Below are positions 35,051 through 46,072 of a stretch of DNA of 64,000 nt, in pieces. Each line of letters begins with the position of its first letter. Position 1 is the stretch's first letter. A model generated the notes under the pieces. That model saw only the letters and a program-made list of their open reading frames with translations, ran no database searches and was not told the origin of the DNA. Origin of the DNA: Scleroderma bovista (lineage: Eukaryota > Basidiomycota > Agaricomycetes > Boletales > Sclerodermataceae). The position numbers and the translations under genes are program-made. Location: positions 124,001 to 188,000 of the forward strand of contig JAYMGJ010000087.1 in the NCBI GenBank assembly GCA_037178675.1. Direction: 5' to 3'.

Positions 35051-35443
35051 GTCGTCGCCATTGGTAGCATTGTGTAGTAGTCACAGTATAATGTATATTT
35101 TATTAGAAGTCCCTATGTGCGAGTGTGAACCAAGCATTTTGTAGTTATACTGATTCAGACGCTATCATGATGCTACATGGTCAGTAGATACATAAGGACT
35201 ATCTGCATTCAGCCACCTCTCTTTCATGGAGAGTGGAGTATTTAGGTTGTGGATTGCAGTGGAGTCGAAGACGCGAACTGAAACATGTATGAGCACTAGC
35301 TACACTGGGTACATGACTACACACTAGCTATCAAGTACATGTTAACAATCATTGGGGTACTATAGGGTGTTATTCTATGGTATCCAACAGGGGTGAGGAA
35401 TGGAATATTTCTGACTCCTACTACTACAAGTAGCCATAGGCTC

Positions 35444-35460
35444 GAGAGAGAGAGAGAGAG
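35444..35460. repeat. (GA)n microsatellite
   Basis: About eight uninterrupted GA dinucleotides. Confidence 0.9.
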
Positions 35461-35739
35461 AATTCTATATTTATATACCGCTGCAAGCAAACAGGTGTGC
35501 TAAGACGCGGTGCCAACAGGCCGTAGGAGTATTCTGTGTCATATGAACCAAAAGTACTGTTGAACGTAGAATTGTAGGTCGTCTTTGTAGTGTCAGTGCA
35601 ATGGTAAGTTGGCATATGAGGCGGAGCGAAACTCCAAGCCGAAGGTAGTGGAGAAAAGGAAACCAAAACAGAAACGAAACGAGACGACAAGCGTATGATG
35701 TAAGTGTTTGTGGGCAGTGACCAACGTAACAAACGATGC

Positions 35740-35869
35740 AGTGAGAGGTCCGGCAACTCCTTGACCTGTGCCCCGATTGGTCCAGCGGTGGTATACTGAC
35801 ATTCAGTGAGAGGTCTAGCAACTCCTGGTCCTGGGTTCGTGGGTCTCCAGCGGTGGTCTACCGACATGA
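35740..35869. repeat. two tandem units of about 65 bp
   Basis: Units start at 35740 and 35805. Both begin AGTGAGAGGTC..GCAACTCCT and end CCAGCGGTGGT.TAC.GACAT. The middle parts differ. The segment has faint tRNA-like boxes (TGGTCCAGCGGTGG and GGGTTCGTGGG), so a tRNA-derived short element is conceivable, but no cloverleaf folds. Confidence 0.6.
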
Positions 35870-36239
35870 CTGCACGGTTAGCGTGGGTATGCCCTGTCAA
35901 GGCCCCCCCTCAGTAGCTCGGCATAGTCTCGAAGTAGTGATGGTGATGCTGAAAAATGGAAATGGCATGTCTGTGAGCATTGACTGGTTTTGTAGGCGGT
36001 GAAAACGATGTTGGCATGCTGAGCCAAGGCAGAGCATGACTTGTCGGCGGTGGGAAACGTTGACGAGAACACAGTCAACGGCGACGGAGGCAGTCGACTT
36101 TCAGGGATCGCAGTGCTTGGCGTACCGAGAATGAGAGGCAGAACGCCTCTCTGTGCGTAGGCAGCGTGCTGAATGCCCTGCTCTTGTCCACGTCAGCGTG
36201 GGAAAAAACTCGACATGATGGTGGTACGAGTTCAAGAGG

Positions 36240-36350
36240 CCTCTAGCCATAGGCTCGAACTCAACAGTGTGATTTGAAAACACCACCGGTTCTGATCCTT
36301 GATTTCGGGAGTACGTCAAGAGCCCCCTGTATTACTGCTTGGTTGCTGCC
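36240..36350. repeat. dispersed repeat, copy 2 (other copy 32561-32690)
   Basis: See copy 1. It lies about 300 bp before the start of J, so it may be part of an ancestral array promoter or flank. Confidence 0.6.
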
Positions 36351-36627
36351 TTGGCGGTCGCGTCGTTGTCCACTGGCGTATTGCGGCAGGCGGCTAACAT
36401 AGTAGGTGTTCTGGCCAATGGGAGCCAGCTGATAACGCTTCATTCGTTCTTTATGGAGTAATGTCAGGCATGAGAGCGCTCCCCATGGGCAACGGACCGC
36501 TCGCATCGATTTGATGGAATCTGGAGGAACTTCTGATGTACTTTTGCACCACCCAGCGTCCTCCTCTTCCCCCCGCTTTACGTCCTACGTTCCAATACGA
36601 CAATCCCTCACTCTCAGGCAACTATCC

Positions 36628-38617
36628 ATGTCACGTAGACCATCGGCGGATCGGCTGCTGGGCGACGTCGATATAAATCCAGACATTGAGGAGTACAGCA
36701 GGTCCCCGGACATCAATACCTTCGATGCTGTCTTGGGCAGTCCCGAGAGGCGGAGACAAATCGAAAAAGGGTTGCTCTGGAAATTGGATTTGAGGCTCTC
36801 CTTTCTCATTCTTGTCAGTCTGATGAACTATGTAAGCTCTCCCTGTTTTCCCACAGGCCCTTTCTCAAGTTTTCAGATCGACCGAAGTAATATAGCGTGG
36901 GTGAAATAGCCAATGCGTTGTCTCCAATTCCTTGATACTTGAAAAGTTCTGCACGACTGCAGGGATTCGAAGAGGATCTGAAATTGACAGGACATCAATT
37001 TAATACATTGATCAGCATCGTGTATGTTGGCTACTTTCTCATGCAAATACCGTCGTATGTATTTCAGTTCCTCTGCTTCCCGAGTGGAACTGACGTTCGG
37101 ATGTCGGCAGGAACATGCTTCTGGATCGGCTTACAAGGCCCTCTGTATATCTTTCCGGTTCTGCATTGTTATGGGGGTTGTTTTCTATTGGTACTGGTTA
37201 GGGTGATATCAAATTTATTATACCTACTTTGATCTCAGCTCCCTAACAGGTGTGGCCAGGAGGTTAGTTTCTCCAGAGTTGGTTCTCCGTTGAACAACTT
37301 GACTTTGACATATAGCTTTGATACAGCTCTAATATGCCGTTTCGTCCTTGGCTTCGCGGAAGCAGGGCATACTCCTGGTGTGGTGTTCATGCTTTCTAGA
37401 TGGTATGCACTCGAATTCTGTTAACCGGGGTGTCATCGCTCACCATTTCCGTGTGACCAAGGTACAAGCGTGATGAACTCGGCTTGAGGCTGGCATTCTT
37501 CAACTGTGGTGCAGCAGCTAGTCACCTTTTGGGCCCCCTCTTCGCGTCGGGGGTGTTTTCCACGATGGACAAGAAACTCGGTTGTGCAGCTTGGAGGTAG
37601 CTCGTCATGGCTAATCTGGCGTTAAGTGACCCGAACGTTCTTTTAGATGGCTTTTTTTTATTGAAGGTGGTTTGACGTGCATCATCGCCGTTGCATCCTT
37701 CTACATAACCCCTGATTTCCCTACCACTCCGGCTTCATGGCTCACCACCGATGAGCAAATGCTAGCTCAGAGGAGGATAGTAGAAGATGTGTGCACTGCT
37801 GAGCAGAAAAATGCACAGCGATCTGGACTTGTAGATGCTCTCACAGACTGGACAGTGTGGTGGCTAGCAATTGCTGCATGCTTTATACTAGTCGGGGCGA
37901 CATTCGCACTTTTCTTCCCCACTATTGCTGCCACCATGGGATACAGTCCGACAGTGACCCTTTTACTCTGTGCTCCTCCTTGGGTTATTGGGGTTATAAC
38001 GACACTCCTCGTCATGCGGTCTGCTCGCTCGCTCATGTCTTGTTGCCTTTTCGTCATTTGACCTCTGCTACAGACATTCGGACGTCACTGGGGACCGTTT
38101 CTGGCACATCACTGGTCCAGTTTCGATGGGCATCGTAGGATTTATCATTGCCATCTTAACGATGAACACTTCCATTCGTTATTTGTCTCTGTGAGTTGAG
38201 GGCCTCTCCTGCATGTTTACATCTCACAACAAAGGTAGATTCTTCATGGCGCAATCGCAGGTCTCGTACATGGTCGTTATGGCATGGGTGAGCAACTCTA
38301 TACCGGAGTCGTCATCCAAGCGAGCGGTCGCTCTAGCGCTTGTTACTATGTTCGCAACTCTAGGATACACAGGAGGATCGTGAGTTCTCAGAAGCGTCCA
38401 TGATTCCTCTGATGGGTATACATGCAATTGCAGCTACCTTTGGCCCGCAGAATGGGGCCCGTCATACTCCAAGTCATTCATCTGCTGCATCCTGGCGTTT
38501 TCGATATCCCTTGTCATGTTATTTGTGTATCGACGACACCTCGTCCGGCTCAACCAGGAAGCAGAAATGAAGGAGCATTCTCTGGGCTTACCCAAAGGAT
38601 TTAGATATATCACGTAA
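36628..38617 (+). CDS. transporter J: MFS, allantoate permease/ACS family, 11 exons
   Basis: Exons: 36628-36831, 36877-36896, 36947-37054, 37111-37196, 37250-37262, 37316-37402, 37462-37596, 37647-38018, 38074-38190, 38239-38379, 38434-38617; 488 aa. TM1 microexon IDRSN (acid kept). Microexon 5 encodes GVARS with its neighbours. Helix 5 region is AGHTPGVVFMLSRW, where most copies have YYPG. The central loop has YITPDFPTTP. The last exon begins YLWPAEWGPS, shared with K (TEW) against ASW elsewhere. Tail LPKGFRYIT. Paired with K by sequence. It is separated from the rest of the array by PPCDC and 2.3 kb of low-complexity DNA. It appears intact. Confidence 0.9.
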
Positions 38618-40642
38618 GTTGGGCAATACATGCACTTGTCTGGCAAGTAATACATACATACGTGTGGCTGATTCGCCTCACAGATAAAAGCACGGCCTAT
38701 AATCCGGTAGTAGCGGCGCAAGAAGTTTATGTAAAGGGCGGTCAGGTGTCGACCAGCGCTGCGCGCGAATTCCCTATAAAGCATGAGTCACAGATCTTTC
38801 GCCAAACTAGATCTCGCTTTGATAAAGACAAGGCCGTGTACTATGTACCTCGAATCGTTCAATGTAAATCGAATACTAGCACATCATGCTGTATATTGGT
38901 ATGCCTGCCTGGCTAAACGCCTCATTTGTGGAATTTGGCTTACTGCATGTGGACCGGAAGATATCGTTCGTGTGATATTAGCCGTGAAGGATGTGAAATG
39001 TAGCGGTGTGTTACCATCACTTGAAGCTAGGTGGATACATGCTGAAGGAGAAGATGCGAGATAGGTCAATGAACCTTTAGCAACTTCGCTCTACAAATTT
39101 CGGCGGCTGCGGAGTTGTTTTGAGCTGCGTCTTCATTTAACAGGAATGAGTCTACCCTTACCGAGTTCTTGGCATCCGAAGCGTCTAGGAGGATCGGTGA
39201 CTTCGAGTTGTTGAAGCATCGTAACGCACTTTCCCCTCAGTTCGATATCATGGGGTCTATGATTTTCTAGAAGCAGTTTGTTGTAATAAACCAAGGAATC
39301 TATGCTCCCTGAATTCCTATCAATTACCTATTATCTCTCGTCGGAGCTGGTCCTCGTTATCCCCTGTAAACCGAAATAAGCTTTACAAACAACCTGCTCA
39401 TATGAAGGCGTTGAACCTGATCCAATCAGCCACCTGTGGTATATCCATGCACTTTTGTCTCCGTATATATTGCGCTATGGACTAGTTCGAACTCCTCTCA
39501 CTGTAACCGAATGAAAGAGATGACGACCTTGGTCCCGTGCCTTCACTGGGTCCAGTTGTCCTGAACTCTACAGGGAGAAATAGATCTTCGACCGTTGGTG
39601 CCGTGTGCTAGAATTGGAAAAGCTAGCACTGGTTCTATGGCTTGTATACGCCAGCTTTGCGGCGTCTGGCCGCTGCACTAGCATGCTCGCCAGAACATAT
39701 TTCCTGTAGCCCCAAGCCATGACTTTTTCGAAATGCGTACATCAGATAAATCGGCGCAAAAAAAAAGACAAGGCTGACAGTTTCGTGGGCCGTTCCCTAG
39801 TCGTGACAATTGACCATCAACAAGAGGACCATCTGGAATATTCTGGAGGCACCACCGACAGTGGTTCCAAAGCCAGTAAACTTCTGGATGATCCTGAGCA
39901 TCTCAAACTATTGTCAGTGAGAGTTCGTTGCTAGCAGATCGTCAAGTTCATCAGGAATGCTGTGAGGCTAGCTCAGCACACTGGCATCTAAATACCAAAT
40001 GCGAGATCGTATCGACCTGTTGCGAAATATTCCATTCAACATGATTGTGAGTGTAAAATTCCGGATTGACCTGAAGCAAACGTTGGGCGATATCGAAGGC
40101 TCCCCTGCTCCAGTCCTTGCTTTTCTTCTGCAAGTGAGGTTAACTACATCGACACGGATGGAATTACGCGCGAGATCACATCGTCTGTGAGTGCAAGATC
40201 ATTATTGGATTTCTCTCGCTCCTTCCCCTACTGGATCGCAGCTTCGGATTGACGGGGCACGTCTGACGCTGTGCTAGCCCGGTTGTTCGCACCCGTCATC
40301 AAAGCATCAGATTCCATTCAAGTTCTTACCATTGAATAGACGACTTGGGGGGCCAAGAGCGAAGCGCCTGCGCAGGGGCCGCAATCGGGGGAAACTGACG
40401 AGCGTCTGTTGACCAAAAGGGTTCATTCAGACCATCTTCTTGCTTTTACTATTAGCCATCGCAGAATTCTGACCAATAGGACTCAAGTCACTCATCGATA
40501 TGTCGGCTGCAGTCTTACGTTTGCGGCGAAGAGTCGGGAACTGCTTATACGTCGTTCTGGGCCTGGATCGCGACACCGTGTCGCCCTTACCCCGGCTTCA
40601 CCCACTGTTCTCATACGATCCTCTACTCTCAGGAAACTGTCC
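38618..40642. other. intergenic between J and K
   Basis: Two kilobases without a recognisable gene. A 71-codon frame at 39719-39934 starts near an A-rich tract and is hydrophilic (RRKKKDKADSF) but has no known domain and no clear partner exons. The K promoter is expected at the right end. Confidence 0.45.
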
Positions 40643-42633
40643 ATGTCGCGCAGAGCGTCGACGGACTGGCTGTTGTGCGATGTCGAGATAAACCCAGGCG
40701 TGGAGGAGTCCTGCTACACCAATTCCTTCGATAGCTGTCCAGAACGACGGAGACAGATCGAGACAAGGCTGCTCCGGAAATTAGACTTGAGGGTTTCTTT
40801 TCTTCTTCTTGTCTGGCTAATGAACATTGTAAGTTCTCCGAGTATCTTTGTGGCTACTTCCTCAAGACTTTTCAGGTCGATAGAAGCAACATAGCGTGAG
40901 TGTTGCAATCGACGCAATTTCCCAAAGATGTTTACACCTGGAAACCTGGAAAGTTCTGCACGACTGCATGGTTTCGAAGAGGACCTTCATTTGACTGGAC
41001 ACCAATTCAATACGCTGATCAGCATCACATATGTTGGCTATCTGTTCATGCAAATACCATCGTAGGTGTGCTGGTGTTTCCATTTCCCGCCTCGTATTGA
41101 CACCCATATCTGTGCAGAAATGTGTTTCTCAATCGACTTACAAGACCATCTGCGTATCTTTCCCTTGCGGTCTTGTTGTGGGGGTTATGTTCCGTTACTA
41201 TTGGTTAGGATTGCGTCAGCACCATTATACCGGTTCTTACGTCCACTGTCTAACAGGTTTGGCCTGGAGGTTAGTCGTCTCCAACTAGTTGCTTTTCTGT
41301 TGTACACCTTGACTGGGCTGAGTAGCTTTGGCACGGCCATCATATCCCGTTTCCTCCTTGGCTTCTCAGAAGCAGTCTATTTTCCTGGTGCTTTGCTCCT
41401 GCTCTCTAGATGGTAAATATCCGCATTCTTTTGTCGAGACGTCTCTGCTCATGGGTGTGGTACGACAAAGGTACAAACGTGATGAACTCGGTTTGAGGAT
41501 GGCGTACTTCAGCTGTGGTGCAACTGTTGGTCAGCTTGTCGGCCCTCTCTTCGCATCCGGAGTGTTTTCCACAATGGACGGGAAACTCGGCTACGCAGCT
41601 TGGAGGTAACCAGTCACGACTGAGCCACGGTCAACACAGTCAGCTGACTGGGTTTCTCCCGTAGATGGCTCTTTTTTATCGAAGGTGGTTTGACGTGCAC
41701 CATTGCTATTGCATCCTTCTATATCGTTCCTGATTTCCCCACCACTCCGGTTCCGTGGCTTACAACTGACGAGCAATTGCTCGCTCAGAGGAGGATGGAA
41801 GAAGATCGAGGAAATACCGAGCAGAAAAGTGCACAGCGATCAGGTCTTGTAGAAGCTCTCACGGACTGGACGGTGTGGTGGCTAGCAATTGCTGGATACT
41901 TCTTACATGTTGGGGTGTCATTCGGAATGTTTTTTCCCACCATAGCTGCGACTATGGGATATAGTCCAACGGTGACCCTTTTACTCTGTGTTCCTCCTTG
42001 GGTTATTGGTGCAGTAACATCACTTTTCCTCACGCGGTCCGTTCTCCTTCACATGTCTTTGCCGCGCAGTTATCTGACCTCATTAGCAGGCACTCCGACG
42101 CCACTAGAGAGCGTTTCTGGCACATTGCTGGTCCCGTCACAATCAGTGTTATTGGTTTTTTGATTGCAATGTGGACGATGAACATCTTTATACGCTACCT
42201 GTCTCTGTGAGCCAAGTCACTTCTTTTCTATCTGTATATCTCACAACTAGGATAGATTTTTCATGACTCAATCGTACATCGCGTTCATCATTTGTTTAAC
42301 ATGGGTTAGCAACTCGATACCCGATTCATCGTCCAAGCGAGCGGTCGTCCTAGCATTTGTTAATGTGGTCGCGACTTTCGGATCCATGAGCTCACCGTGA
42401 GTTCCCAGACGGTTGACGATCACTTTGTTCCACATCCACTCAATTCCAGGTACTTGTGGCCCACCGAATGGGGACCATCGTATTCCAAGTCATTCATGTG
42501 CTGCACGTTGGCATTCTTGATATCTCTTTCTATGTTGTGGGTGTATCGACTACACCTTATCCGGCTTAACAAGGAAGCAGATATGAAGGAGCATACTCTG
42601 GGCTTACCCAAAGGGTTCAGGTATATCACGTAG
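40643..42633 (+). CDS. transporter K: MFS, allantoate permease/ACS family, 11 exons
   Basis: Exons: 40643-40828, 40876-40895, 40954-41061, 41118-41203, 41257-41269, 41326-41412, 41471-41605, 41665-42036, 42090-42206, 42256-42396, 42450-42633; 482 aa. TM1 microexon VDRSN. In the N-terminal motif the usual LLGD is LLCD and the following residue set is short. Exons 7 and 8 match J best (LFASGVFSTMDGKLG; IASFYI.PDFPTTP). The exon 10 end GSMSSP replaces the usual G(A/G)S. Tail LPKGFRYIT. This is the last member of the array. All junctions are in phase. Confidence 0.9.
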
Positions 42634-43157
42634 ATAGGCAACTCGAACAAGGTACCTCAACTTACGATGTAATATTAGCCTTTTTGGAGACCTGATCCAT
42701 GGCATGCCCTCTGTCACCTGAAAGTTTGGACAAAAACCGACTGAGTGTTGACGTCAGTCGGAATGTGTGAGGTACATGGCAAGGAAAACTATGTCTCCAC
42801 CGTTTAAACGTAGACAGATGTAAGTGCTTGGGATATCGTGAACCTGAAATGTGGGTTAAAATGGGAGTGGAACGTGGGGTGTGATGTGATGTGGTCACTG
42901 GGTGAGTTCTTGCTGACCAGTGTTTCCAATTAAACTGTACCAGTGCGGTAGCAGGGAAGACTGGTCAAAGAAAAACTATAGCCAACCGAACTACAGATTC
43001 GAAGGACTAATGTTGTGTCGACACCGCAGTGATGCACTGTACAAATACAGTGAGGCCGATAGATACCACTTCGCATATCCTACAGCGATCATTTGACCAT
43101 AGGCTACCGCATAAACTGTGCCTAAACAAAGTCCACAGAACTGAGATCCGAACACAC
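42634..43157. other. intergenic between K and the GPALPP1-like gene (convergent 3' ends)
   Basis: Both neighbours end here. No gene or clear repeat is seen. Confidence 0.5.
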
Positions 43158-44275
43158 CTACAAAAACCCTCCACTCTTTCCCGTCCCAAACCTGTCCCCA
43201 AGGGCCTTGGCATCTTTGAGCATTTTCTGCCGTTGCTTTTCGTCCATTAGCCGTCCACCGAGGGACATATCCCGTGCATGATCCCAGATACCAGCTGGTT
43301 CCTCGTCCGTGGTCTTCTTCTTTTGAACTTCGCGGTCCGTGTGTGCGTTGACGAGCGCTGCACCACGTATTCTACGCTAATATACGAGATGGGTGAGTGC
43401 GATCTTGCACGGATGAATAGCCACTGGTCAAGAAACGCACGGTATGGTCCTCCACACCTTTTCGAATTTCCTCATCTCTTTTCCGCCGCTTCCTTGCCTC
43501 CTCTGGATCCTCGCCCACACTCTCCGGATCCGCGTTCACTGCTCTGCGTTTCCGTCCTGACACTTCGTCTGCAAGGCGTTGTTGTCGCTCGGCGGGGGTT
43601 TCTGTCCAAAGGGAGTTGTCGGTATCCCGTGTTGGGCCGGAGCTGCGGCCGAACTGGCGTGCTCTGAGTTTGGTGGGGTCGATTGCTAGCAGTGTCAAGG
43701 GCGATATGAAGAAGGAAGTGGATACACAAAACACCCATAGCATCAAAGACAGGGAGAGGACCAAGCTAACGCTACTCACATCCCAACAAATCCGCACTTT
43801 TAGGCGGCACAATCATCCATTCCTCTCTTTGCAACTTTTTCGGGCGCGAAGCCTCCTCGATATTCTTTCGGCGGCGCTCCTCACGCTCGATGAATTCTTG
43901 TACGGCGGATTTTTCGGGCTGGGAAGGTGTAGATGATGGGAGAGGTTGGGGGCCGACTTCAGAGTCGTCGCTGAAATCCGAGTCTGAATCCAGACGCGAT
44001 CGAGAGAGTAGACGGGATGGGGAAATAGATTGACCGACACCGCGTAATGAGGGACCATGGATTCTTTGCTTGTCTTTATTCGATGCTGCTGTCGGTGCAC
44101 GAGGTGGTGAGCCCGACGACACTTGAGACGGTGGCAGAGACGGTCTTGCTTTGGCGCGTGCAGCTGCAAGGTCAGGTGGCAGAGCTGGCGTGTAGTCGTC
44201 GTCTGAGTCGTTTGAGTCGTCGTTGGCTGATGCGGTGAGGAGGTGGGTTGGTATTTGTGGGCCGATGGAGGACAT
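43158..44275 (-). CDS. GPALPP1-like protein with DUF3752 domain
   Basis: Exons (minus): 44275-43780, 43685-43441, 43376-43158; 319 aa, in phase. The N-terminus has the family's IGPQIP and PALPP motifs, then an acidic/serine-rich region (DSDSDFSDDSE). EFIEREERRRKNIEE is a charged helix; REEWMIVPP, SLWTETPAERQQRLADEV and IWDHARDMSLGGRLMDE form the DUF3752 domain; GDRFGTGKSGGFL closes the protein, as is typical. The family is widespread in eukaryotes. Its role is not well defined; a nuclear role is often suggested from its charged composition. The start at 44275 gives the canonical MSSIGPQIP head. Length is normal for fungal members. Confidence 0.87.
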
Positions 44276-45044
44276 AGCGGGTTCCGAGTGTGTGAGTGCA
44301 AGAATGGGGAAATTGAAACGTCGAGGTGTTGTTCGAACGCAAGTATGTACTACATAGATGCAGGAGCAAAGCTAATCCTTTGAACTTTCCGCTTACATAC
44401 TCTCGGATGCAATCCATCGCACTCTCACTCGACGCTGCAAATCACATTCATGGCGTTCTTTCAGTAACGCCATCTAAGCATGCCTTTGGAATTCGCACTA
44501 CTGAGTGTCGGTACAACCGTGCATCATAAACTGCTCCGAGGTTCTACACGGATACCACATTCAGGCCGTCCTTCCAATTTTTCATCATATACGCTTCCTT
44601 TGGTCGCCGGTCGTTTGCCGTAGCACATTGTTATACACCATCTTGTTCTTCACCATATGGATTGGATGCCTTACAAGACTCAACAGCCATTAACGGTGAC
44701 TGGTTGGCTGTACTGGCTCTTGTTGGAGGTGCGTTAGGAGCTTCTTATGATTTATCTAGATGCAGTCTCGGAGGCAGGTCTTGGTGAGCGTGCGCACTTA
44801 GTCTGCGCTACATCGCTGTTACTCGTTCTACTCATCTTCATGACTGAGAAGCGATAGCTCTCTAGATCGACCCATACGCCGTATTTTTTTTTCGGACGTG
44901 CAACGCCGTCCAATCGTCATCGATTCGTCGTCACCTCACGTCTTGGGATAGTATCTGCGCATGTGGTTTTGTGGCTTTCTCTGCTTCTCACAAGCATTGT
45001 CAAGGACGCACCTGCTTGGGCTCCATTATACTGGGAATCAGCAT
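44276..45044. other. intergenic, no gene recognised
   Basis: This holds the promoter side of the GPALPP1-like gene and the degraded 3' side of the HET relic. A T8-10 tract lies near 44885. No coding content was identified. Confidence 0.5.
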
Positions 45045-45551
45045 TTAATTTGGCGCTGGTGAGCATGTCATACCTGCCACAGAGAGAAAATGCCCCTCGT
45101 TGAAGAGCTGGATGTCCCTCAGCGTTATCAACTCCTGCGGTGTCCATACACTCGAGAACCACTCTGACCAGTCGTTAGAATTGGGATGTCCATCCTCGTT
45201 GCGCGCAGACGTTTCGAAAAGGTACGCATAGCATAGGTCGAGTTGCTTACCACGGGTACATGTAGTCGACGGTCTAAATAGCTCCGCGCTGCTTCGGTTG
45301 TCTGTGCAACACAGTGTCTCCACCCACAACCGTGGTTTTTGGCCTGGAGACAACTATCTTCTGGTAGTTGACGCGCTGGTGAATCCTCTTCCTCCAACTT
45401 TGCTAGCTCGACCATTTCCTCGTAGCTAACCTCTTGTCTCTCTCCTTGTCGCTCGATCCAGAAATGCGATATGATCACACCGTGTGGTTTCATCGCGGAA
45501 CTCAAGGACCTTGGTCCGACGATCCAGTCGCACTCTCTTTCTCCTTTTCAT
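45045..45551 (-). pseudogene. HET-domain (heterokaryon incompatibility) protein, truncated and frameshifted
   Basis: From an ATG at 45551 the minus strand reads a basic start and KVLEFRDETTR. One frame over it continues HGVIISHFW..EVSYEEMVELAKLEEE, which fits the first HET block (YAILSHTW..EVSYEDM). At about 45325 it shifts again to WVETLCCTDNRSSAEL (second block, WVDTCCIDKRSSAEL) and later CYAYL and SNDWSEWFSSVWTPQELI (third block, WFSRGWTLQELI). Homology fades near 45045, far short of full length. Two frameshifts and loss of the C-terminal half indicate a dead gene. Intact HET proteins mediate non-self recognition cell death in ascomycetes; in basidiomycetes the role is unproven. Confidence 0.75.
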
Positions 45552-46072
45552 TAGCTCCTTCCCTTCGAGAAATTCTGAATGAGTTTGCACATGTCTATCT
45601 CAACAATGAGCGACGATTTTAGGATATTGTAAGTACCACTTCCGAATGGTTTTACGACCACCGACGATCAAACTCGGAAGATACAAAATACCAGTAGCTA
45701 TGTTGTCTGAGAGCGTCCTCTATGCGTTGAGATGGCTGATAAATGGCTGAGAGTGACCAATGTATGAGACCCACAGGCGAATTTGTTTACCTAGTAGACC
45801 CAATGCTGCGTCGTGTGGTGGTGATAAGGGAACAAGGACTGGCAGCAATTCTAGATTCAAATCATACAATGTATGCTACTACACCTAGTCCCAAAAGTCA
45901 ACAAGCAAGTGTGGGGAAGCATCCATGGGGGGAAAAAGTCGCAATCAACGAAATGCATGCAAAGAAGCAAATATCAATATATGTACTGTTTCCCTGCAGA
46001 GAATGCCATTAAGCCGGAGCGGGCATGTCCCGTATGTAGGTAGTTCATAGTTCCAGAGGAAGAGGAAAGGCC
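45552..46072. other. intergenic, no gene recognised
   Basis: 3' flank of CHS7 and 5' flank of the HET relic. The 89-codon frame at 45743-46012 has no recognisable content. Confidence 0.5.

Larger units (their letters stand above)
34328..36627. other. intergenic between PPCDC and J: low-complexity tract, microsatellite and repeats
   Basis: The part nearest PPCDC should hold its promoter (TTTCTTTTTTTTCTGC at about 34518). From about 34555 to 35050 the plus strand is a run of ACC/GAC-type triplets that gives Pro/Thr/His- or Arg/Asp-rich frames in all phases, so no gene is called there. A (GA)n run lies at 35444-35460, two 65-bp tandem units at 35740-35869, and a dispersed repeat at about 36240-36350. 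No family domain is visible. Confidence 0.5.

Noticed and set aside
2053..42633. Secondary-metabolite or nutrient-assimilation gene cluster
   Set aside because: No synthase, oxidoreductase set or pathway regulator accompanies the transporters; only one unrelated CoA enzyme and one DUF6534-like locus interrupt them.
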